From Promethearchaeota archaeon (GTDB lineage: Archaea > Asgardarchaeota > Lokiarchaeia > Sigynarchaeales > SOKP01): a DNA stretch of 64,000 nucleotides. Both the position numbers and the translations under genes were made by a program. The notes under the pieces are model-generated. The model did no database searches. It had not been told where the DNA came from and saw nothing but the letters and a program-made list of their open reading frames with translations. This document shows, piece by piece, positions 46,601-55,140 of the stretch. The stretch is from NCBI GenBank assembly GCA_019058515.1, contig JAHPYY010000192.1:1-64000 (forward strand), given 5' to 3'. Numbering within the stretch: position 1 is the stretch's first letter; each line of letters begins with the position of its first letter.

Positions 46601-47578
46601 TTAGAATAATAAAACTAATTTCTTAAAAATTGGGTCTAATATTTTTATTGTCTGTTCATCAATTATCAAATTCTTCTGGAGCATAAGATGAGGATGAATA
46701 AAATTTCGATAATCACGAAGTATTTGATCTGCTCTAAACCAGTCATTTGGATCACCAATTAATTGATTTTTTTGGATGTGAATAATACACTCATGAAATC
46801 CAGGATTATTGTTATTAGGTATTTTTATTTTATTTTCTAAGAAATATTGATATGTTAATAAGTCTAAAATTGAACCCATTTTTATTGCGACATCTCTCCA
46901 TTTCTTATTTTCCATTAAAAAATATAAGGTATCATAATCTTCCCTGAGAAATTCTTTTGTATTTGGATCTTGAATATCGGTGAAGAGGTTTTTTAATTTT
47001 GTATGGTATAACAAAAAATCTCTACCCCTTTTTTTTAAAATTGGTTCATATTCTTTAAAAAAAATAAAACCATCTTTACCTGAGTAGCCACAAGCATTTG
47101 ATCTGATGAATATTCCAGCTATTCCATAAGTAATAAACCGAATTCGTTCATAATCTTCAGTTGAGAGTTTTAATTTATTGATAATTTTATCAATTGGTAA
47201 TATACCCCATTGATTTCCAACTCCTGGATCTAATTTAAATTTTCCAATTTCTACACCTCTAAAAATTTTTAAGATTTTCACCATCAAATCAGTAAAGATA
47301 AGATTCATACCTGACATATTCCTCTCCCAATTTAAAATACCAACTAGTTTTATGCTTAATACATAATCCTCTCTTGTAGGGATCCATGTTTTTTCAATGT
47401 ACTTTTTTTCCACCAACTGATTTAGTATATACATAACATCATTAGGATGGTTTTTATTAAATGGCTTTAATTTTATTATTTCCTTAAATGGAATTCTAAG
47501 CCAAGAATCTGATTTGGAAAGGATTTTACTATAAAAAAAATCCAACAATGCAAATTCTAAATTATTTTGATTTGCCAC
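46601..47578 (-). CDS. Unknown protein with HEPN-like C-terminal helix motif
   Basis: 325 residues from a GTG. The N-terminal 75 residues resemble a winged helix (VMYILNQLVEKKYIEKTW). The C-terminal part is helical and carries WFRADQILRDYRNFIHPH: R288/R291 and H295 give an R(x3-6)H pattern like HEPN RNase-type domains and DUF4145-like proteins. Such domains are common in defence and toxin systems. It lies inside the putative homing element and opposite to the endonuclease gene, with a 210-bp shared promoter region. AT-rich. Confidence 0.6.
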   Translation of the reverse strand: MANQNNLEFALLDFFYSKILSKSDSWLRIPFKEIIKLKPFNKNHPNDVMYILNQLVEKKYIEKTWIPTREDYVLSIKLVGILNWERNMSGMNLIFTDLMVKILKIFRGVEIGKFKLDPGVGNQWGILPIDKIINKLKLSTEDYERIRFITYGIAGIFIRSNACGYSGKDGFIFFKEYEPILKKRGRDFLLYHTKLKNLFTDIQDPNTKEFLREDYDTLYFLMENKKWRDVAIKMGSILDLLTYQYFLENKIKIPNNNNPGFHECIIHIQKNQLIGDPNDWFRADQILRDYRNFIHPHLMLQKNLIIDEQTIKILDPIFKKLVLLF

Positions 47579-47787
47579 TATTAAATCATTTTTGATTCTT
47601 TTTTCTATGTTTTCTTTTATAATATTATACCAAGGAATCCTTAATTATTAGTACAAACTTTTTATTTCTTTTTTTTTTGAAAATCATCTTACCCTTTTTA
47701 AATAAAATTTTTAAATTTTATTTAAATATGTTTAAAATTACTATTTATTGACATTTATAATGATTTATTTATTAATTTTAAAATAAA

Positions 47788-49281
47788 ATGAGTGATAGAA
47801 AAGATTCAGAATTATTTTGTGGAGATAATAATATTTTCACAATAGAACTTGCTGAGAATGATCCGTTATGGCGTGTTAGAGCTTATGTTATGGGATTTCT
47901 TTTGGCAGATGGGACAATTAGAACTAATCCTTATGAAATAAGTGCTACCCAAAAAGAACGAGATAAAGAGATTCTATTAAATATTCAAAGAGCTTTAGGA
48001 GGAAACATTAATGGTCCTGATGAAAATAACAAATACCATTTAAATGTCTTTAGTAAAGAATTAGTTTTAACATTACTCGATTTTGGGATGGTAAAAGCAC
48101 ATAGTAAAGAAGAAATAGCATCGATAATCTATCCCCCAGACTTTATACAGAATAGAATTTATGGACAAACTTTAGTACGTGATTTTTTTAGAGGTTATTT
48201 TGATGGTGATGGTTGGTTTGCTGGCTCTTTTTCCAGAGGAGATACCAGCTTTAAATTAATTGGGCCATTTAATTTTTTAAATTCGCTTAACCAACTTATA
48301 TTAAATGAAGTACCTGGATTAACTTCTTTTATAACAAATGAAAGAAAACAATATTTTATAATAAAAGATCAGAAATATCAATTGTTTTCTAAATTTACCA
48401 TATATAAAAGAGGTTATGGTTTCTATCGTTTAAGTCCATTAGACTTAGAAAAAGGAGAAATATTAACCTTAGATCATCCATGGTTAAAAATACTTCATTT
48501 TAGTGGTAATTTGAATACAAATAGACTATTTAATTGGCTTTATGTGGATGATGATCAATTCGATACATTCGAAATCCAGGGAATAAAAATCTGTGGAAAA
48601 AGGAAATTCGAAAAAGCTCTCAATGAACTCGGAAATGCTAGATTTCGAAAAGAAAGATTAGCTCCAAATTGGAAGGATGTGCTGTATGAAACAATACTGC
48701 AAATGCATTCTCGATTTTATAAAACACAAGAATTAATCGATATATCAAATACTATTCTAAGAGAAAAATTAGAAATACTTAACCTAACTTATTTATATGA
48801 TACAAATAAAGTCCATAATAGGGACAAATTTGTAGAAAGACTAAAATTTCTTGAATATTTGGATAATGTAATAGTTTCTTATCGTTCAGGAAGAGAGAAT
48901 TATTATTATAGTAAACTAAATCGTTTAACAAATGTACCTACACAATTAACAAAACATATTGATTTAATAGGTAGAAATGGAATAAAAAGAAATATAAAAA
49001 ATTTAATAATATTAATTCTCATTGAAAATTCCATGAAGTTTAACGATCTAATAGATGAAATAAGAAATCGAGGAATTTTTCATGAACATGGGTTTTATTC
49101 AAAAAATATTAAGTTATCTTTAGCTCAACTGAAATCTTTTGATATAGTTAATGTTGATGATAAAGAAAAAGAGTTTGAAAACCAAAAATTCTCCTTAAAT
49201 ACATCAGTTTTATATAAATATTATAAAATAAATATACTAACATTAAAGAAAGAGTTAACCAATCTCTTTTATGAAACTTAA
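47788..49281 (+). CDS. LAGLIDADG homing endonuclease
   Basis: 497 residues, ATG at 47788. Two LAGLIDADG motifs: AYVMGFLLADG at 32-42 (catalytic D41) and DFFRGYFDGDG at 132-142 (D141), about 100 residues apart as in single-chain monomeric endonucleases. Between and after them are the saddle strands (KYHLNVFSKELVLTLL and KLIGPFNFLNSLNQLIL). Residues 250-500 form a long C-terminal extension with two or three winged-helix-like units. It is free-standing, not within an intein or intron by its flanks. It would cut a long site, probably in uninvaded acs. Confidence 0.85.
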   Translation: MSDRKDSELFCGDNNIFTIELAENDPLWRVRAYVMGFLLADGTIRTNPYEISATQKERDKEILLNIQRALGGNINGPDENNKYHLNVFSKELVLTLLDFGMVKAHSKEEIASIIYPPDFIQNRIYGQTLVRDFFRGYFDGDGWFAGSFSRGDTSFKLIGPFNFLNSLNQLILNEVPGLTSFITNERKQYFIIKDQKYQLFSKFTIYKRGYGFYRLSPLDLEKGEILTLDHPWLKILHFSGNLNTNRLFNWLYVDDDQFDTFEIQGIKICGKRKFEKALNELGNARFRKERLAPNWKDVLYETILQMHSRFYKTQELIDISNTILREKLEILNLTYLYDTNKVHNRDKFVERLKFLEYLDNVIVSYRSGRENYYYSKLNRLTNVPTQLTKHIDLIGRNGIKRNIKNLIILILIENSMKFNDLIDEIRNRGIFHEHGFYSKNIKLSLAQLKSFDIVNVDDKEKEFENQKFSLNTSVLYKYYKINILTLKKELTNLFYET

Positions 49282-49319
49282 CTAATTAACTAAAAAAAAA
49301 AGAAAAATTTGGATTTAAT

Positions 49320-51363
49320 TTAACCTAATTCTACATCCATTTTCTTGCGTTCTTCGAGTAAAGTATCTACTACAGACGGATCAGCTAAAGTGGTGACATT
49401 TCCAACATCAGACATGGTAGTAATCGCTTTAAGAATCCTTCGCATGATTTTTCCACTTCTCGTTTTAGGTAATGCGTCAGCAAATTGAATGACATCTGGT
49501 TGAAATACAGGACCAATCTCTTGTCTAACATGCATTCGAATCTCTTTGGATAATTTAGCGGATTTCTCGACATTTTGCATTAATGTCACAAATGCCCAAA
49601 TAGCCTGTCCTTTTATTTTATGTGGAAAAGGAGCAACCGCAGCTTCTGCAACACTTGGATGACTTACAAGAGCAGATTCTACTTCCATAGTTCCTATTCG
49701 ATGTCCTGATACTTTAATTACGTCATCTAATCGTCCTAGAATCCAGTAATAACCGTCTTCATCTCGTCGGGCACCATCACCAGTATAGTAGTGTCCGGGA
49801 TATCTTTCAAGATAAGTGGATTTAAAACGTTCTGTATCACCCCAAACATCTCTCAACATCCCTGGCCAGGGAGCTTGAATAGCGAAATATCCTCCTTCAT
49901 TTGCTTCTGTTACTTCATCTCCTTCTAAATCAAAGATAACTGGTTTAACTCCTAAGAATGGTAAGCAGCATGAACCTGGTTTTGTAGGTGTAGCAGTCGC
50001 TATTGGAGTCATAATAAACCCCCCCGTCTCTGTTAGCTAATAATTGCGAGTTGCAACCATTTTTTGCCAGTATGTATCTACTATAGGGCATTTGGATTTA
50101 CCTACGACTCGATGATACCATGTCCACGCTTCGGGATTTATTGGTTCTCCTACCGTTCCAAGGACTTTTATAGTGCTTAAATCGTGTTTGGTTACGGGTT
50201 CCTCCCCGTATCTCATTAGGGCTCTGATTGCCGTTGGAGCGGTGTAGAAGTGGGTAACTTTGTGTCGCTCGACAATATCCCAGAATCGATTTATCTCTGG
50301 GTATGTAGGGACTCCTTCGAACATCAGACTCGTTGCTCCGTTAGCTAATGGACCATATACAATGTAGGAATGTCCGGTAATCCAGCCTATATTTCAGCAA
50401 AGCTTAGCGATATGCTTAGCATTCTGCTGTACAGTACCAGACATCTCCTTCCTTGTAATTAAACACGATTTTATGAGTGAACGAGGTGTATAAAATATAT
50501 CCCGCGGTCGTGTGTTTCACGCCTTTCGGTTTACCCGTCGTACCGCTTGTGTAAAGAATGAATAGAGTGTCCTCTGAGTCCATTTCTTCGCACGGGCAAT
50601 CATCGCTTACATCAGAGATAAAGTCGTGGTACCAGATATCCTTAAGGGTGTGAGGAACTTCGTTTCCCGACCTCTTAACTACAATTACATGCTCAATTGT
50701 TGGCACATCGTCAATAATTTGAACAACATCCGCCATTTTTGGATAGGTTTTTCCCGCTCGTAAAGTCTCGTCGCTGGTAAATAATAATCGAGAGTCAGAA
50801 TCCTCAATTCTATCTTTCACTGCTTCTTTAGAAAAGCCACCAAATACGATGGAGTGAATAACACCGATACGAGAGCACGCCAACATGATTATGGCTAATT
50901 CGGGAATCATAGGGAGCCATATAGTGACTCTGTCACCTTTCTTAAGGCCCAATTTTTTCATTTTGTTAGCAACTTTAGATACTTCTTTCAACAAATCGTT
51001 GTAGGTAAAGTTTCTGACTTCCCCTGGCTCGTCAGCTTCCCAAATAATAGCTAGTTTGTTGCCTTTACCTGCCTTAACGTGTCTATCAATGCAGTTGTAA
51101 CACACGTTGAGTTTTCCTCCTACGAACCATTTACCAGGGAATAAATCGGTTTTTTCCCACACTTTATCATAGGGTTTAATCCAGTCTAACGACTTTGCTT
51201 GTTCTCCCCAGAAACTCTCCATGTCTTCGATAGATTTTTTGTACTGCTCTTTATATTCCTCCATAGACATTCCAGAGTTAGCAAACTCGGCATTCAAGTC
51301 TCTAGGATCGAATTTTCGAGTTTCAGTTAGGATGCTTTCCATTTTCTTATCTTCTTCTGCCAT
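49320..51363 (-). CDS. acs: Acetyl-CoA synthetase (AMP-forming), interrupted by two 30-31 nt insertions
   Basis: Activates acetate to acetyl-CoA with ATP. Present: [17 protein letters not shown] (P-loop), [54 protein letters not shown] and [13 protein letters not shown] with the catalytic, acetylatable Lys. As it stands the frame is broken at 50392-50422 (31 nt, frameshift and TAA) and 50034-50063 (30 nt, in-frame TAG). Deleting both gives 1983 bases, exactly 661 codons, with CTA-D-IGWITG and TYWQ-TETGGFI restored; there is no other lesion in 660 residues. Either a very recent pseudogene or a gene whose insertions are bypassed. Its last ~80 codons probably came with the adjoining homing element. 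Confidence 0.85.
50034..50063 (-). other. 30-nt insertion in acs (copy 2)
   Basis: Exactly ten codons between CAA (Gln) and ACA (Thr) of the invariant YWQTETGG motif, including a TAG. The coding-strand sequence begins AAAATGGTTGCAACTCGC and ends TTATTAGCTA. It can form a short TTGC/GCAA hairpin. Aligned with the other insertion it shares GCA-NN-TCGC at the same offset and about 16 of 28 bases. Confidence 0.7.
50392..50422 (-). other. 31-nt insertion in acs (copy 1)
   Basis: Lies inside the codon for the Asp of CTADIGW. Coding-strand sequence starts ATGCTAAGCATATCGC and ends TTTGCTGAAA. It contains a 7-base direct repeat GCTAAGC and a 4-bp ATGC/GCAT hairpin. The junction can shift by one base. 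It adds a TAA and shifts frame; removing 31 bases restores the reading frame into the next part. No bulge-helix-bulge intron motif fits the borders. Confidence 0.7.
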
Positions 51364-51672
51364 AAAACTTCACAATTTCGAATTTTTTTTTTTTTATTAA
51401 TGGTAAATAAGATATTTTTTAATAGTTCTTTAAAAATTTTAAAGATACTTGAATTTCCGTATACTATAAAAGTTTTACGATTTTTTCAAGTTAACAAATT
51501 CAAAAGAAGTAGGGATGAAGGATTTTTAAAAATTTCAATTATAAATTTGAAGGTTTTATGAAAATTTCAAATTTATACGAAAGCGGTGAGGTTTTCGTAA
51601 ATTATTATATGAACTATTAAACTTTTGAGTATCTTTTATTTAACATAACACCCATATATTTTTTGATAGATA
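51364..51672. other. Divergent promoter region of acs and the CoA-hydrolase-GNAT gene
   Basis: About 309 bp, AT-rich, with a run of T (51391-51404) near acs and TTTATTTAAC about 25-30 bases before the rightward ATG. It must hold both promoters, so the two acetyl-CoA genes may be regulated together. No further motif or gene seen. Confidence 0.5.
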
Positions 51673-53574
51673 ATGCAAACCGAACTTTTCGATGCAAAAT
51701 GGCGAAGTAATTGGAAAGAAAAGGAAATAACTGTCGAAGAAGCAATTAAGAAAATAATCCCTGGTAATAGGGTTTTTATCGATTCAGGCTGCTCTGAACC
51801 TCAAGCGTTAACATCTCAATTAATCAAATCCTCTGAATCGTTGATAGATACCGAATTAATTCACTTTCTAACCATCGGACCTGAAAAATATTTCACAGAT
51901 AAAGCAGAGGACTTATTTCGACACAACGCGTTCTACATTGGAAAAACTTTGAGGGAAGAAATTAACCAAGGTCAAGCAGATTACACGCCGATTTTAGCAA
52001 GTGAAATACCTAAATTGTTCCTTTCGGGAAGAAAAAATTGCGATGTCGCACTTATTCAAGTGACTCCGCCTGATCGCTATGGTTTCTGTTCGCTTGGAAT
52101 AAATGTAGATGTGGCTAAACCTATAGCTCAATCGGCATATTTGACAATCGCAGAAATTAATCCTCAAATGCCTCGAACTTTAGGAAGTAGTTTTATACAC
52201 ATGAAAGAAATTGAATATTTCGTTTTCAATAACACTCCTTTGCTAGAGTTCAGTTTTAAAGATGTTGATAAGGTATCCGAGAAAATCGGTATGAATGTTG
52301 CTAATATTGTAGAAAATAAATCGACCATTCACATAGGAAATGGTTATTTGCCAAACATTTGTTTAAATTTTTTAGCTGAAAAAAAAGATTTGGGAATGCA
52401 CAGTCATTACATAACTGATAATATCATACCATTAATAGAGAACGGAACGCTTACCTGTAGGAAAAAAAACTTTCATCCAGAAAAAATAGTTACGAGCTTT
52501 GCATTAGGTACTAGGAAATTATATGATTTTGTGAATAACAATCCCTATATCGAATTTTATCCATCTGACTATGTTTGTAATCCAAGATACATTGCGATGA
52601 ATAAAAAAATGGTGTCCATCAATCAAGCATTACAGATTGATCTCACAGGACAAGTCAACACATCCACTAAAGGATATAAGTTTAACTCAGGAATAGGGGA
52701 TACAGTCGATTTCATGAGGGGTAGCGCTCTATCAAAGGGAGGAAAGCCGATAATTGTCCTTCAATCAAAAACAAAAAATGGAAAATCCACTATAGTCCCT
52801 CACTTAGATGAAGGGGCAGGAGTAATTCTCTCGAGAGCAGATGTTCATTATGTCGTCTCAGAATGGGGGGTTGCTTACTTGCATGGTAAATCTATTCGCG
52901 AAAGGGTATTAGCATTAATCTGTATTGCTCATCCAGATTTTAGACAAACTTTGTTAGATGCAGCAAAACAACATAATTATATATTTTCGGATCAAATCTT
53001 ACCCTGTGACGAGGAAGGGAGAATATGCTTGTATCCGAATAGATATGAAACCATATTTTTTGCGAGAAATAGTCAAAAAATTATTGTGAGACCTGTTAAA
53101 ACTACTGATGAGCCATTACTTAAGGGACTTTATTATAGTTTAAACGAGCGAGACAGGTACTTAAGATTTTTCGAGGTTAAAAAAGAATTCACACATTCCA
53201 AAACTCAAACAGAAGTGAATATCGATTATGACAACATTTTTTCAATTGGAGCTTATGTGGGAGAAATTGGTAGTCAAGAGATGGTAGGTAATGCAACATA
53301 TTATCTTAATCCAAAATTGAATATGGCAGAATATAGTTTTCTTGTAAGAGAAGATTATCGAGGTATCGGTTTAGGAACCTTTTTATACCACCATCTTATA
53401 ATCATTGCCAAGGAAAAAGGAATTAAAGGCTTTTATGGAAACATCCATATACAAAACAAAGAAACCGTTCGTATAATAAGGACTGGTGGGTATACAAAAG
53501 TTAATCCACCTGAAGTAGGAGAAAAAGAGTTGTTTTACGAGGTCTTTTTTTCGAAGGAAAACTCGATGGATTGA
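51673..53574 (+). CDS. Acetyl-CoA hydrolase/transferase fused to a GNAT acetyltransferase
   Basis: 633 residues. Residues 1-455 are a class I CoA-transferase/acetyl-CoA hydrolase: LIQVTPPDRYGFCSLG, IHIGNGYLPNICLNFL, DLTGQVNTST, SGIGDTVDFMRGSALSKGG and YLHGKSIRER. Residues 480-630 are a GNAT domain with VREDYRGIGLGTFLYHHL (acetyl-CoA loop R-G-I-G-L-G). This fused form is known from bacteria. The family segment LGxHSEMxSDG reads LGMHSHYITDN, so the Glu (245) expected to be catalytic is His. The GNAT part could acetylate the divergent acs product, as Pat-type enzymes do (inference). ATG at 51673. Confidence 0.85.
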   Translation: MQTELFDAKWRSNWKEKEITVEEAIKKIIPGNRVFIDSGCSEPQALTSQLIKSSESLIDTELIHFLTIGPEKYFTDKAEDLFRHNAFYIGKTLREEINQGQADYTPILASEIPKLFLSGRKNCDVALIQVTPPDRYGFCSLGINVDVAKPIAQSAYLTIAEINPQMPRTLGSSFIHMKEIEYFVFNNTPLLEFSFKDVDKVSEKIGMNVANIVENKSTIHIGNGYLPNICLNFLAEKKDLGMHSHYITDNIIPLIENGTLTCRKKNFHPEKIVTSFALGTRKLYDFVNNNPYIEFYPSDYVCNPRYIAMNKKMVSINQALQIDLTGQVNTSTKGYKFNSGIGDTVDFMRGSALSKGGKPIIVLQSKTKNGKSTIVPHLDEGAGVILSRADVHYVVSEWGVAYLHGKSIRERVLALICIAHPDFRQTLLDAAKQHNYIFSDQILPCDEEGRICLYPNRYETIFFARNSQKIIVRPVKTTDEPLLKGLYYSLNERDRYLRFFEVKKEFTHSKTQTEVNIDYDNIFSIGAYVGEIGSQEMVGNATYYLNPKLNMAEYSFLVREDYRGIGLGTFLYHHLIIIAKEKGIKGFYGNIHIQNKETVRIIRTGGYTKVNPPEVGEKELFYEVFFSKENSMD

Positions 53575-53622
53575 GCTTAGGAAAAATTTTATCTTTTAGC
53601 TTTAATTATGACTAGCTAATAT

Positions 53623-54426
53623 ATGAAGTTTCCGCACACAGATTATCATGTTCATACAAATTGGAGTTTTGATATTTCTAAAAACGGTCCTTCATTTTAC
53701 GATTATTTAGATGTTTGTGAAGAGCATCAAATCAATATCTGCTTTCTAGAACACTATGAGCTATATTATGTCGAAACCAACAAATACCACCCTTTCTATG
53801 GGGAAAAAATCGTAGATTATATCGAAGAAATAGATAATATTAAGGAATCTTACGATTTTGTGTTAAGTGGGTTAGAAGTAGATTATTATATCGATCGGGA
53901 GAATCAATTAATCGAGTTTCTGGATAATTATGGAGATCAATTAGACTTTATCGCGGGTTCTGTTCATGAATTAATGTATGATTATCCAATTACCGTCCCA
54001 TCAGGAGCAGAAAAGTTACTCTCGATTTGGTCAGCAGAAAAAATTGTGGATGAATATTTCTACGCTCTAAATAAAATGGTTTCCTCTAATTTATTCAGAA
54101 ATTTATGTCATATTGACATCGTTTTTAGGTACATTAATCCACACTTTTGTAATTATCTAATCGATGAACAAGCAATATTTAACGAACTTGTAGAAATTGG
54201 GAAGATTTGTGAACAAAAAGGTGTTAGTATTGAATGCAATCTATCAGGCTTAAGGCACCTCATTGGACGCCCATATCCTTCAAATAAAGTAATTTCAGAA
54301 TATATAAAGCAAGGTATTAGAGTATATGTTGGCTCAGACTCTCATTCAGTAAATAATTTTAGAAAAAATATTCCATTGGTAAAAGAAACCTACGAAAATA
54401 TTGAAAAACTCAATAGTATTGATTAA
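53623..54426 (+). CDS. PHP-domain phosphoesterase (histidinol-phosphatase HisK-like)
   Basis: 267 residues, ATG at 53623. TDYHVHTNWSFD (HxH), FLEHYELYY, LSGLEVDYY (Glu), FIAGSVHEL (SVH), FRNLCHIDIVFRY (CHID) and VGSDSHSVNNF (SDSH) supply the trinuclear metal ligands of PHP phosphatases. Likely hydrolyses a small phosphate monoester; histidinol phosphate is one candidate but no his genes are near. PAP2 gene follows 8 bases later on the same strand. Confidence 0.85.
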   Translation: MKFPHTDYHVHTNWSFDISKNGPSFYDYLDVCEEHQINICFLEHYELYYVETNKYHPFYGEKIVDYIEEIDNIKESYDFVLSGLEVDYYIDRENQLIEFLDNYGDQLDFIAGSVHELMYDYPITVPSGAEKLLSIWSAEKIVDEYFYALNKMVSSNLFRNLCHIDIVFRYINPHFCNYLIDEQAIFNELVEIGKICEQKGVSIECNLSGLRHLIGRPYPSNKVISEYIKQGIRVYVGSDSHSVNNFRKNIPLVKETYENIEKLNSID

Positions 54427-54434
54427 ACGAGGAA

Positions 54435-55133
54435 ATGGCAACAACTATAGAAAACATTAGAAATTGGGATTTCAGAATTTCAAAAAAAATTAACGCATAT
54501 GGTTCCTCAAAAATCGTACCAATTATACGCTTTATATCATTTTTTGGCAGAGAAACGATCTGGTTGCTTTTAATTGCCATTTTTGTATTTATATGGTATG
54601 ATCCCATAGCTCTTGTATATATTGGGGGATCCTTCGCTCACGGGGTATTGCTTATCGTACCCTTGAAGAAGTTTTCTAATCGGAAACGACCTTTTATCGT
54701 TATGGAAGACGTTCAGGTTTTGGAACGTAAACCACTGTCATCCAGCTTTCCTTCTTGGCACTCTTACAATGTAGCGTCTCAAGCGTTAATTATATCTTTT
54801 CTGTTAAATTCCGTTTTAGTGGCCATAATAATGTTTGTTTTAACTGCGTTTGTAGCTTTCTCGCGAGTTTATTTGGGAGTACATTATTTATCAGATGTTA
54901 TTTCAGGAATAATCCTAGGTATTGTGGGCTCTATAATTATGTTGCTTTTTATCGGTCCATTTTACATTACTATTATTCAATTACTGGAATCTTATGTAAT
55001 TCACAAGTTGCAGTATTTTAGAGTGAACTCAATGCTTTATACGAATTTCTATTATTTACTCTTCGTAGTTATGATCTTTGCATTAATCCTTTTATTTGCC
55101 AGCTTTAAAAAGATAAAGGAAAAATACAACTAA
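54435..55133 (+). CDS. PAP2-family membrane phosphatase
   Basis: 232 residues with five or six hydrophobic helices and the three phosphatase motifs: KKFSNRKRP (Kx6RP), SFPSWHS (PSGH-type with W for G, His catalytic), and SRVYLGVHYLSDV (SRxxxxxHxxxD). It dephosphorylates a lipid phosphate, such as a polyprenyl or archaeal lipid phosphate, at the outer or inner membrane face. Shares an operon with the PHP gene by spacing. Convergent with the Arf-like gene. Confidence 0.9.
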   Translation: MATTIENIRNWDFRISKKINAYGSSKIVPIIRFISFFGRETIWLLLIAIFVFIWYDPIALVYIGGSFAHGVLLIVPLKKFSNRKRPFIVMEDVQVLERKPLSSSFPSWHSYNVASQALIISFLLNSVLVAIIMFVLTAFVAFSRVYLGVHYLSDVISGIILGIVGSIIMLLFIGPFYITIIQLLESYVIHKLQYFRVNSMLYTNFYYLLFVVMIFALILLFASFKKIKEKYN

Positions 55134-55140
55134 TTTAAAA

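Larger units (their letters stand above)
46549..49567. mobile_element. Putative homing-endonuclease element with recoded acs 3' end
   Basis: Approximate limits of a 3.0-kb segment between two copies of the acs 3' end. It holds a HEPN-like ORF (minus strand), a LAGLIDADG endonuclease ORF (plus strand) and, on its right, the ~245 bp that complete the full-length acs frame. The layout is what remains when an element cuts a host gene, inserts and supplies its own diverged 3' end in frame, leaving the old end behind. Comparable host-gene hybrids with endonuclease ORFs are known from fungal mitochondria (Allomyces atp6). No terminal repeats were seen. Confidence 0.65.

Noticed and set aside
46549..49567. 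Intein in Acs
   Set aside because: The endonuclease gene is on the opposite strand to acs and outside its frame, and the splicing blocks of inteins are absent.
50394..50396. Selenocysteine or tryptophan read at the TGA in the other frame of the acs insertion
   Set aside because: The peptide that would result (NAKHIAKLC) has no counterpart in acetyl-CoA synthetases, and the upstream frame would still need a shift.
50392..50422. Archaeal bulge-helix-bulge intron in acs
   Set aside because: CAGC and GCTG of the flanking exons could pair, but no 4-bp central helix with two 3-base bulges fits either possible junction.
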